A program made the position numbers and the translations under genes. DNA of 64,000 nt from Bedellia somnulentella (Eukaryota > Arthropoda > Insecta > Lepidoptera > Bedelliidae), in contig OY755196.1 in NCBI GenBank assembly GCA_963576735.1, positions 5,809,912 through 5,873,911 on the forward strand, in the 5' to 3' direction. The notes beneath the pieces are model-generated. The model was not told where the DNA came from and searched no databases. It saw only the letters and a program-made list of their open reading frames with translations. Shown here piece by piece: positions 55,339-64,000 of the stretch (positions are counted from its first letter, which is position 1; each line of letters begins with the position of its first letter).

Positions 55339-55694
55339 CATACATACATACATATACTCACGGCTATATTTCCCTAGAAGGGGTAGCCAGAGCTAACACT
55401 TTTGGAAGTTGAGTGGGGAAAATATGGTAAAAATAAAGGTTTTTAGTGATGGGTCTCCAACCGCATCGCCCAAAAATCCAATATAAAGCCCCGATACCCT
55501 TAGTCGCTTCTTACGACACCCGTGGGAAGAAAGGGGTAGCGACATTCTAAGCCGGCACTACACGGCAAGTAATACTGTGAAGTGTTTTTAGTACGATGCC
55601 TTAGAGACCTTTCAAAAGTGGCTGTTAATTTACTAATGTTGAGGCTCTAGCTACCTCTTCTTGGTATTTACAGCTGTGAGTATAAGTATGTATG
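55339..55694. repeat. Minus family A copy followed by a diverged plus copy
   Basis: 55339-55568 runs catacatacatacatatact to aagccggcactacacggc with a short internal deletion. 55576-55694 runs gtgaagtgtttttagtacga to gctgtgagtataagtatgta. Confidence 0.75.
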
Positions 55695-56504
55695 TTAATT
55701 TAAATACTGGGCGCTCCGCTAGTGACACACAAGTCAACATAACATTAGAGGATCAATAAAAATTCATAGCGTGTTCGACCGCACAGATTTCCCAATCTGA
55801 CTAATACGTATAATATGACTCATCAGGGTGTCTGTTTGTAAACTTAACTGTCTATTTATATAGTTAAATATTGAACATTTGTTCACATTGGGGTAGGCAG
55901 AGTCCATGACTTTTAAACCAACTGAATAAGACTAACTTCTTCCACGACCTATTATAGTTTTAGTGTTTATAATAAGGGATGAGGTATTTGGAAAATATTT
56001 ATTTTAATCTTCAAAACCCAGCTTTGCACGAAGTAGTGAAAGTTATTTCAAAATAAGTCTATTATTCCAGTATAGACGTAGATTCGAAGTCAAAAAATAA
56101 TAATTGATAATTATTTATTTTACACTCTTTATTTCAACTTTATATATTTTTATTTTTGTATTATTATTATTACTGTACTCATACCAAAATACATATATCC
56201 TAAGATAACCAACTCTTAAATCTAATGTCGTATGTAAATTATGTTTATACGTTGTATGTATGCATATATTTATCAAATACGTAAGAATATAACGCAAAAA
56301 ATATGGGAGTTTTCCGTATTACGTTACACTATGTTTGATGGATATCGTCTACTGGTTGTGGCAAGGTGGTCAGGCATCTAGTTTCTTAAATTCAAGGACT
56401 TGCTGGTATTAATTTATGATAAAATTATTTGTATAAATGTATACAATTGATAGCTATATAGTAGCTACCGATTAAATTATTTTTTTTCGGAATCAAACAT
56501 ATAA
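55695..56504. other. No gene recognised
   Basis: AT-rich. A weak LINE scrap (cacattggggtaggcagagt) lies at 55885-55905. No other signal. Confidence 0.45.
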
Positions 56505-56740
56505 ACACACAGGGATTTAAATCCATAAAAGGGGAGAGCTTTAGAATAATAAATTTCTCAGTAGCTTTCGTATAATATATTTCTCAATCAATTTTGGATA
56601 GAAAATGGTGGACGGATTGTAAAATTAAGTACAGAATTCAACGGCTACTCAAACATCCCATACTCTTAGTCGGCACTCATGAGAAGAAGTGGGTAAGTGC
56701 TATACGCAGCCAACCCTTAAAAAATCATTCGATCCTTCCG
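56505..56740 (-). repeat. Degenerate family A copy, target region of the mariner element
   Basis: cacacagggatttaaatcca, a local duplication of the tctcagtagctttcg block, and gtcggcactcatgagaagaa remain. The mariner inserted a few bases beyond it. Confidence 0.5.
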
Positions 56741-56745
56741 TTATA

Positions 56746-58036
56746 CGAGGGCTGCTATTTATGTATCCGGAACTGGCCACTTACAGAACAATAATTTAAA
56801 AAGTAATTACATCATTTAAAAATAGAACTCTTTAGCTTTAGAATACATTTATTTTTATGTGACTGTCAATTGTTTTCACATCGTAGCGTCATTTTGAAAA
56901 TTGCGTGTCTTCACCACCATGGATTTAACTCGTGAACATTTTCGTGCCATGATTTTTTACGATTTTCGGCGTGGTCTAACTCAAAAACAGTGCATCGATC
57001 AGCTTACTTCGACTTTTGGGGATGAAGCACCCTCAAAGACCACTGTGTATCACTGGTTTAGCGAGTTTAATCGTGGACGATCTAAGCTTACTGATGAAAT
57101 TAAAGAAGGTCGCCCTAAAACGGTCGTTGTACCTCAAAACATCGATGCTGTCCGGGAACTAATAACTCAAGATCGTCATGTTACATATCGTGAGATAGAG
57201 GCATCTCTGGGCATTAGTATGACGAGCATACATAAGATACTTCATGAACATTTAGCTGTAAAAAAAATTTGCTCCCGTTGGATTCCGCACAACTTGAGTA
57301 TTGATCAAAAACAGGCTCGTGTCGATTGGTGCAAAGAAATGTTAAAAAAATACAACCGTGGTGCGTCAAAAGCTGTTTATAATATCTACACAGGTGACGA
57401 ATCTTGGATCTACGCTTACGACCCCGAAACTAAGCAGCAGTCCACGGTGTGGGTGTTCCAAGATGAGCCGAACCCAACAAAAGTTATTCGTGCAAAAAGC
57501 ACATTGAAGCAAATGGTCGCTTGTTTTTTTGGTATAAATGGCCATGTAGCTACAGTGCCTTTAGAGAATCGTAAAACTGTTAATTCGGAGTGGTATACGA
57601 CCATTTGTTTGCCGGAAGTCTTTGAACAAATAAGAAAGACTAACCGACAACGTAGAATCATTCTGCATCACGACAATGCTAGCTGTCACAGGTCGGCCGT
57701 CACAACTCAGTTTTTAGAAGCTCAAAAGATCGAATTGACAGGTCATCCGCCGTACAGCCCTGATTTGGCACCCAATGATTTTTATTTATTTCCAAATGTG
57801 AAGAAAAAATTACGTGGTCAACGTTTTTCGAGCCGCGAAGAGGCAGTCGATGCGTTCAAAATGCACGTTTTGGAGATACCTCAGTCTGAGTGGAAAAAGT
57901 GCTATGAAAATTGGTTTCAACGCATGCAAAAGTGTATAGATCTGAGCGGCGAATATTTTGAGAAGCAATAAAACCATATTAATTGATATATGTTTGTTTC
58001 TTTTTTTTATTCCGGATACATAAATAGCAGCCCTCG
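56746..58036 (+). mobile_element. Complete mariner transposon, 1,291 bp
   Basis: The terminal inverted repeats are 27 bp and identical: 56746-56772 (cgagggctgctatttatgta then tccggaa) and the reverse complement at 58010-58036. TA lies outside both ends (56744-56745, 58037-58038), the mandatory mariner target. The single gene between them is intact. Perfect ends, an intact gene and a preserved TA pair indicate a young insertion, and the parts needed for cut-and-paste movement are all present. The mariner subfamily is not assigned. Confidence 0.96.
56919..57971 (+). CDS. Mariner transposase, intact D,D34D type
   Basis: It catalyses excision and TA-targeted reinsertion of the element in the nucleus. 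I place the start at 56919 (caccaccATGG, an excellent context) and not at 56901, giving 350 residues, close to the family's usual ~345. The N-terminal half carries helix-turn-helix DNA-binding segments: EHFRAMIFYDFRRGLTQKQC and a GDEAPSKTTVYHWFSEFNRG block. The linker SRWIPHNLS corresponds to the mariner WVPHEL motif. Catalytic aspartates sit in YTGDESW, LHHDNASCH and SPDLAPNDFYLFP. There are 34 residues between the second and third, as expected. No stop or frameshift is seen. AATAAA overlaps the stop codon. An opposite-strand frame is a shadow. Confidence 0.97.
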   Translation: MDLTREHFRAMIFYDFRRGLTQKQCIDQLTSTFGDEAPSKTTVYHWFSEFNRGRSKLTDEIKEGRPKTVVVPQNIDAVRELITQDRHVTYREIEASLGISMTSIHKILHEHLAVKKICSRWIPHNLSIDQKQARVDWCKEMLKKYNRGASKAVYNIYTGDESWIYAYDPETKQQSTVWVFQDEPNPTKVIRAKSTLKQMVACFFGINGHVATVPLENRKTVNSEWYTTICLPEVFEQIRKTNRQRRIILHHDNASCHRSAVTTQFLEAQKIELTGHPPYSPDLAPNDFYLFPNVKKKLRGQRFSSREEAVDAFKMHVLEIPQSEWKKCYENWFQRMQKCIDLSGEYFEKQ

Positions 58037-58196
58037 TATCATCTTTTAATTTGTCATTAAGATATATAAAGATGGATGGAAATATGAATTTCAACCGTTG
58101 AACGAACAATGAACAATCAATTAAATCAAACCACAATCTAACAAAAAACAATGTTGACTCTTTATAGCGCAACTACTCGTATTATTTTATTTTTAC

Positions 58197-58800
58197 TTAC
58201 ATACATACATACATATACTCACGGCCATAAATCCCTTAACGGGGTAGCCAGAGCTTTGGAATGAGAAATTCCTTAGCCACTTTTGGAAGTTGATTGGGGA
58301 AAAGATGGTAACAATAAATGTTTTTGGTGACGGGTCTCCAACCGCATCGCCCAAAAACCACTTAAAAAGCCCCTATACCCTTAGACGCCTCTTACGATCA
58401 CCCACGGGTAGAAATGGGGTAGTGTTATTCTAAGCCGACTCTACACAGCAGTTTACTTACATAGTTATTTTTACTTACATTATTCTTTAAATAGCTATGT
58501 TCTTATGACCTCAGAATAAACCATCGCAAATTTCCGGTAAACAGCCTCACAAATCAAGTCATTTAACTTATTTTAAAACAAAAAAGTAACACAGGCAGCG
58601 GTGTAATTTGACGCTTGTTAAAGCACGATTTCATGGTTTGTTCTTTTCTATTGTCGTACATATCCTTCGCTTATAAATGGTTCTTAGATGTCAAGGACAT
58701 AATAGTACCTACTTATATTCACGGCTGCTGTTTCAGAAAGGGTAGCCAGAGCCTCGGAATTACCAATTACTTAGCCTTAAGTAAATATATTGCATAGTGC
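58197..58800 (-). repeat. Family A copy and a separate head fragment
   Basis: 58197-58450 runs tacatacatacatacatatac to gccgactctacacagc. 58712-58800 is a head fragment (attcacggctgctgtttcag). The unit at 58451-58711 has nothing recognised. Confidence 0.75.
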
Positions 58801-58889
58801 TATTGCAAAAAATCACTTAACAGAATACAAAGTCGTTAAAGACATATTATTATAAGAAGACAATTCAAGAATCCGACGAGTCAACTCAA

Positions 58890-59185
58890 TTTATAGTGAA
58901 CGCTGTGAATCCCCGTAGGGGTGCCCAAAGGTACTAATACTTCCGAACTACATCTCTCAATTTTGTCACCAGAGTTTGGTAGTGTCTTGTCTGGTGTTCA
59001 GAGTGCCCACGTAATGCACACTACAGTCAAGTTGGTTTCCTCAGAATATTTTCCCTCACTGCTAACAACCTAGATACAACCACACATATGACATAAGAAA
59101 ACATTCATTTTTGTAGGCCCGACTCCGAATTTGAACTCACGATTGCTGAACGAGAGACGTTGGTGTTTGCATGAGCTATCAATGT
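58890..59185 (-). repeat. Family B SINE, strongly diverged
   Basis: cgctgtgaatccccgtaggg, ggtgttcagagtgcccacgt and ttttgtaggcccgactccga remain in order. Confidence 0.65.
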
Positions 59186-59659
59186 ATATTCATTTAAGCT
59201 AAATGGAGGGAAAAATTTGTATTCAGAACAAGTGTATAGCAGAAACGAGAAATATTTATAAATGGGATATGTCTCCCGCGTACTTAAAGTGCACGTAAAG
59301 AACTCTTTATAACAAGAAATATTGTATGTTTAATGGACATATTTATTATTGTTTGTCATGAATAACTTACTTTTACTCACGCCATTATTTCTCATTAGAG
59401 TAGGCAGAGACCCTTTATACCATCCTTACTAACTTCTTTATCTTTCAAAACAATCAAAGTCCATACAAGGTAGCAATCAATTGAACGTCAAGTGTTTACA
59501 TTATCAAAATAAAACTATCATGAGAAATTAACTCACTTGGATTAATATATTTATGTTCCGGCCGATTCCATTGGCCAACTTAAATGTCCTCATTTAACTT
59601 TATAAATATCAACACAACTTCAATACAAACAAACATTTAAAAGCTAACACTATACTTAC
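59186..59659. other. No recognised features
   Basis: Plain AT-rich DNA; a weak LINE scrap at 59380-59415 (cattatttctcattagagta). Confidence 0.45.
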
Positions 59660-59763
59660 CAACTACAATTCAATTCAGTAATCCAACCAGCCAATCCAAG
59701 ACCACTTAAACTAAACAACACAATATATCTCTCTAAAGATCACACTCAAACTAAAAACACTGA
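59660..59763 (-). promoter_or_regulatory. Candidate transcription start and noncoding first exon
   Basis: In minus orientation TCAGT (59759-59763), the arthropod initiator motif, lies about 100 bases before a strong donor (TTG|GTAAGTATAG, donor at 59654-59659). The stretch has no ATG-led frame and lies outside repeats. It could be the first exon of the RhoGEF gene 22 kb downstream or of an unseen gene. Supported only by these two motifs. Confidence 0.3.
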
Positions 59764-60329
59764 CCAAAACATGTGGCTTTAACAAATAAAAGTAATAAAA
59801 TAAAAAATAAACACAGGCTGCACTCCCGCGGTCGCAAACATACTAACATCACTTTGTATCGAGTCGAGTATTCACGTTTGAATCATCGGCGAAGGCCAGA
59901 TGACGAATAAAATAGTAATTGTTTAGAATCGAGTTGATTCGAAGAATTCGCTACAATAGTACTAGTTTGACAGTCGACCTAGTAGCTTTATTTGTTTTAT
60001 CAACATGTTACCTGCGTCGACGGTTGGACAGTAGGCTTTTTTTTTAATTTCTGTTATATCTTGGTATAACGTAAATTTTGATCGTTTAGTAACAATTATA
60101 TTAATAATTGATGGATTGGATGGGTTGGCTAAATAATCAAAAATTCATGTCTACAATCCTAAATGCCGGAATATCGGCAACGAAAATTCCTCAGCTACTT
60201 TAAGCTATTCGAAAGGGTTCTTTATTGATGGGCTTTCATAGCAATCGCCTTCACTTAAATATATACTCAGTACCTTAAGTAATGGGATGGCTCGATTCTA
60301 AGCTGAGTTTACTCATGAAAATAATACTC
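59764..60329. other. Possible upstream promoter region; no gene recognised
   Basis: It is less AT-rich around 59820-59900 (ctcccgcggtcgcaaacata) than its surroundings. 60150-60300 has a degenerate family A trace. Nothing else. Confidence 0.35.
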
Positions 60330-60690
60330 AACTCAAACGTTCTTGCCATATATACCCGAAGGGGTGGCGGATGTACTAATGCTTCTGAGCATCACGTGAT
60401 ATTGTCACTTGCTGTTCAGAATACACACGATTTGCATGGACAGTATACTCACGCAATAGAGGGACGTCTATCGCCGTTTGTACGAATAAACTGTCACCAT
60501 GACTAAGTATAACTTATTCAAGTGGGTTTCCTCTCGCGGTTTTCCCTAACCTTTAACAACCATGATAAGTTGACCACACATATGACTTTAGAAAAGACAC
60601 ATTGGTGTAGGCCCGGCTCGGGGATCAAACCGACGCCTCTCTACATTATAAGCGCATGTTCTAACCACTGAGCTATTTGGTTACGAAAAT
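60330..60690 (-). repeat. Family B SINE, diverged, near full length
   Basis: It runs from ctcaaacgttcttgccatat to ccactgagctatttggttac. Indels are scattered and the ATGTTATG tail is missing. Confidence 0.75.
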
Positions 60691-61225
60691 CATGTTTTAT
60701 GCAAATCTACTTGTTTAATTAAAACTTTACCAAAATCGCCGTAAAAGTGACGAAATCCAACCTCACTGTCACTCGGTCTAATTGGAATCCGTCCGACCAC
60801 TATTGATTAGTATGCGAACAACCTTGCAGAGGTTACTATTAATGAGGATTTGTAATTACCTGTGATGCTGGATAGTTGTACGGCCTTAAAGTGACTGATT
60901 CAAATGTCAAACTTATTAATTAGAAGAGCTACTTAAATGAGTATTTTTGTAAGTCGTGTGTGTTGTTAAATTTAGGGGGAAAGATCTGGCTGAGTTGCAG
61001 TTAGTAATTACTTACTTAATTTGCATTCATACATAAACCCTTGGCAATAAATCCCGTAAGGAGTAGCCAGAGCATAAGAAACTTTTGGAAATTAATAAGG
61101 GTAAGATTGTTATTGGTGATGGCAACTCTAAACGCACCGCCCAAAGATCAATAAACAAAATCCAATACCCTCTGACTGACACCAGCGGAAAGAAATAGGT
61201 TAGTGCTATTCCAAAACGATATTAT
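60691..61225. repeat. Plain DNA and a degenerate family A copy
   Basis: 61024-61225 (minus) reads catacataaacccttggcaa to aaaacgatattatacagc. 60691-61023 has nothing recognised. Confidence 0.55.
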
Positions 61226-61447
61226 ACAGCAAATGCTTTTTAATCCTTAATTCATCCCACAGCATATTGGAAAGAGTTTTACAAATAAGGAGTCAATATC
61301 ACACAATCCGCAAGGCTATTTAAACAAATATTATCAATTCTATCCACCACTCCAGAAAAGACAGTCATGAGATCTATTGTTATAAAAAAACAACATAACT
61401 AATACATGTGTGAGTCGATCATTGAACTTCAATCATATCTCACGCTG

Positions 61448-61552
61448 GGCGAGTATCGATAATTTTATCGAGCAATTTATCGATGAAAATTGTAGGTCGA
61501 TAACGGTGCATCAGACCCACATTAGCATTCATATCGATATTTATCGCCGCGT
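61448..61552. promoter_or_regulatory. Cluster of CGATA/TATCG motifs with two TATCGATA palindromes
   Basis: TATCGATA occurs at 61454-61461 and 61532-61539. Between them lie three further CGATA or TATCG sites (61466, 61478, 61497), and one more follows the second palindrome. In Drosophila TATCGATA is the DREF site and clustered CGATA the BEAF-32 boundary-factor site, usually near housekeeping promoters. More single sites occur at 62024-62110 and 63581-63601. Whether moths use them alike is an inference. Confidence 0.45.
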
Positions 61553-62366
61553 AAATGGTGTATTGCTTTAACTCGCTCGTTACGTTTTATTGACGAGATG
61601 AAGCTGGGACAAGAGCTGATTTGCGTAAATCAACGATGTGTTGAGTTGGCTACTCGACAGCTTGACGTTATTAGCATTCGTGATTCGGTTGGCATCGTTT
61701 TACTTTCGATTTTATTTTAATCCATAAATAATTATTTTTTAATTTATGTCTTAATTTCATATAAGGAAAGTCTAACGAAGCTATGGACTATGTACGAAGC
61801 ACACAAATCTGGGAAGATCTGCAATATTTTTAATACTTACTTTTGTTATTTATTCAGAAAAAAAGTATATTTTATATGTGTTATTGCGCTAGTAAGTGTG
61901 TGAAACTCTTCAGCTCAAAAATTTGCTATCTATAGGTAACTATTGATTAAACATACCCAGTAAATTCTTTTTCTTTCTCTCCCTTTGTAAGTTATACAAA
62001 ATAAACACAACAAAAATTAAAAACATCGATAAAATTAACATCACTACTGAAGAAAATAAAAGCAATGCGAGCCACATCCTTCAACGCGAGAGCCGGTATC
62101 GATAAAGATTCATTAAACAACAAGTGCTAGAGTTATTTTTAAACATCACTACTTTGATCCTTTCGTCAATATTTTTACACTATCTCGATAGACCGCCCAT
62201 TTATTTTAATGAGCATAATAATATAGGATACTGGCGATAAGTTATTAATAGTAGAGAATACATTCCAAAAATATATGTATAAAAGTAGATGGTTAGTTTT
62301 GCGGAATAGGAAAGAATATAAGAATTCATTGAAGTGCTCTGTGTCATTTATACTTTTATTATTTAA
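61553..62366. other. No firm gene
   Basis: A 40-codon plus frame at 61598-61720 (MKLGQELICVNQRCVELATR onward) follows the CGATA cluster but resembles nothing I can name. The rest is AT-rich. Confidence 0.3.
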
Positions 62367-62697
62367 AGTGTATTCGTACAAAACGGCGATAGGCCTGCCC
62401 CCTATCACGTGAGTACACTGTCCTTGCAAAACGTGGGTACTCTGAACACCAGGTGACAAAGTCACGTGATGTTCAGAAGTATTAGTACCTCTGCCAACCC
62501 CTTCGGGGATATTCGGCGTGAACGTTTATGTTATGTTATGTAAATAGAGATCAACAAGCCTTAAGCCACTTACGGAAACTGCTAGCTAAGACTATAGTGT
62601 AACTGTGTTTGAAAGTTAGGTCTTTTTCTCTATAAGTGGAATTGACAATTCAGCTCTGGGGACCCCTTTTTGGGATTTATAGCCGAGAGTATATTCT
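62367..62697 (+). repeat. 5'-truncated family B SINE and a family A 3' scrap
   Basis: 62367-62541 runs gtgtattcgtacaaaacggc to gtttatgttatgttatg, near identical to 14740-14920. 62640-62697 keeps cctttttgggatttatagcc, then gagagtatattc. Confidence 0.8.
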
Positions 62698-64000
62698 TTT
62701 CTGTATTTAGATTATGTTTTATCGGCTTAGATTGAGTATTTCGCGTTGTAAGCCTCTATTTCTCTGAGGAAAATTCATTGAACCCGTGAAAGAGGGGGGT
62801 TAAATAATTTTATTAACGGAAACCTACTTAGACCCGTAGATTAAATGCAAATTATACTAATAATAAAAAAAGTTATTTACAGCCTCTTACAGAATGCAAA
62901 AATTACACCTATTAATATGAACGCACACACTGTGATTGAAGCCTGGGTCCACGTTATTGGAAAAAAATGAATAAGAACAAATACAAGCAGATCCTGTACG
63001 GTGCGTTATAAACAGTAAAACGAAGTAAAAAAAATACGTAATTTAAAAGTAATGTTCTGGTGAATTTCGCGGATTAATACAGGATTTCAGAATTCGTTCC
63101 AGAACCGAGCCTCACGTGAGATTATTATTTTTGTTTTATTTGAATAACTTTACCTGTGACAGCTGCCTGCGTTTGCCAATCACGATGTTGTAAATACTGT
63201 AGTGAATATTTGTATAGTATGGTTAATTAATCAAAGGTATCAAAGATGGCGGAAAAATTGGGAAAGAAACTGACATAGTTTATGCTTTATTAATACAAAT
63301 GTATTACTTTTACTTCCAAACCCTATAAAATACCACTATAATTTTTAACTTATAAAATTTTAGCAGTTAAAAATTTAAAGAAAAATGCAGCTTTCTGTGT
63401 GGGTATTTTTGTTTGTGAAATTAACCATTTCTATTCCAATTAGATATATGAACTGTGTAACAGCTCCTGCTACAAAATAATATATAATAATATTTCTTCA
63501 ACAACTTACTTTTCTTCATCAAGCAATTATTCTGAATACCTTAAAAAACACTTAAAAGCAGCAATTTACACAACCTTTTTATCGACAGTTTTAATCGATA
63601 TCTACAACGCCTAGCATCCAAACATCACTACTAAACGCACACAATAAGACAAAGTGACATCCTGCGCACGTGGTTAGATTATACAAAATACTGGTGCATA
63701 CAAAAACGTTCACTTTCTTAACGCACCTCTTTGTGAGTGTGTTTGTCACTCTCGGTTATTTAAATTACCACCGACACGGTCATACGTAGTAATAAGCACC
63801 ACTCTTTGGAGACCTCCGTAGGGTTAAAATTACAGTACCTAGAAAATAATTGCTTTATATTAAGTGAGTAAAAAATACATGCTGATTTCTGAGACTAAAA
63901 ATAAAGGTACAAATATAATTAATACAAATGAAAATAGCCAAAAACTGAAACCTAAAAAAAAATTATAAAGTCCTAAAGAACTGGTACAGTCTAAAGCTAT
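62698..64000. other. No recognised features
   Basis: AT-rich with no coding frame above background and no repeat family in common with the rest of the window. Confidence 0.5.

Noticed and set aside
1..64000. CRISPR array, operon or prokaryotic defence system
   Set aside because: Repeats are dispersed, not regularly spaced with unique spacers. Genes are split by GT-AG introns, so the DNA is eukaryotic.

Overview
The window looks like an intron-rich, AT-rich stretch of a lepidopteran (moth or butterfly) nuclear genome. The evidence is metazoan GT-AG exons, arthropod-type non-LTR retrotransposons, several tRNA-headed SINE families, a mariner transposon and short (CCTAA)n runs, the insect telomere motif. 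No bacterial-type gene, CRISPR array or functional tRNA/rRNA gene is visible. I could not determine the genus.

One host gene dominates the left 37.7 kb, on the minus strand. Ten exons can be joined with matching splice phases: 36434-37684, 34540-34646, 19799-19893, 9764-10031, 9016-9132, 7955-8034, 6762-6867, 5467-5610, 4920-5001 and 1-4212. They encode at least 2,154 residues: a disordered N-terminal region with YxxP motifs, a Dbl-homology (DH) domain, a PH domain, and a very long disordered tail with a cysteine-pair cluster, running off the window at base 1. The DH-PH core matches the PLEKHG1/2/3 class of Rho guanine-nucleotide exchange factors. Its 5' end is unresolved. Weak candidates are a short Met-containing exon at 52330-52399 and a noncoding first exon near 59660-59761. 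A broken tandem copy of one PH-domain exon lies at 5984-6115.

Introns and the right half are mostly mobile DNA. Family A (~235 bp, 3' TATG repeats) is the commonest, with more than 40 whole or partial copies. Family B (~365 bp) and families C and D have tRNA-like heads. An RTE-like LINE is present as one clean 5'-truncated insertion at 28866-29827, with an 11-bp target duplication, and as many 3' scraps. Family A and this LINE share their 3' end, suggesting that the LINE mobilises family A. Other LINE tails, a helicase fragment and several fold-back MITEs are also present.

The second clear protein gene is an intact mariner transposase (56919-57971) in a 1,291-bp element with 27-bp perfect inverted repeats and TA duplications. 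It is the best candidate here for a recently or currently active mobile element.

Fold-back structures stand out: a 190-bp inverted repeat with a 293-bp loop (15608-16280), a perfect 202-bp palindrome (49300-49501), a 79-bp-arm hairpin flanked by TTA (44103-44294) and other hairpins. The far right (about 59-64 kb) is poor in genes but holds a dense TATCGATA/CGATA cluster. I found no clearly novel multi-gene system. The most unusual items are the decayed exon duplication, the cysteine and YxxP additions to the exchange factor, the fold-backs and the SINE/LINE tail sharing.
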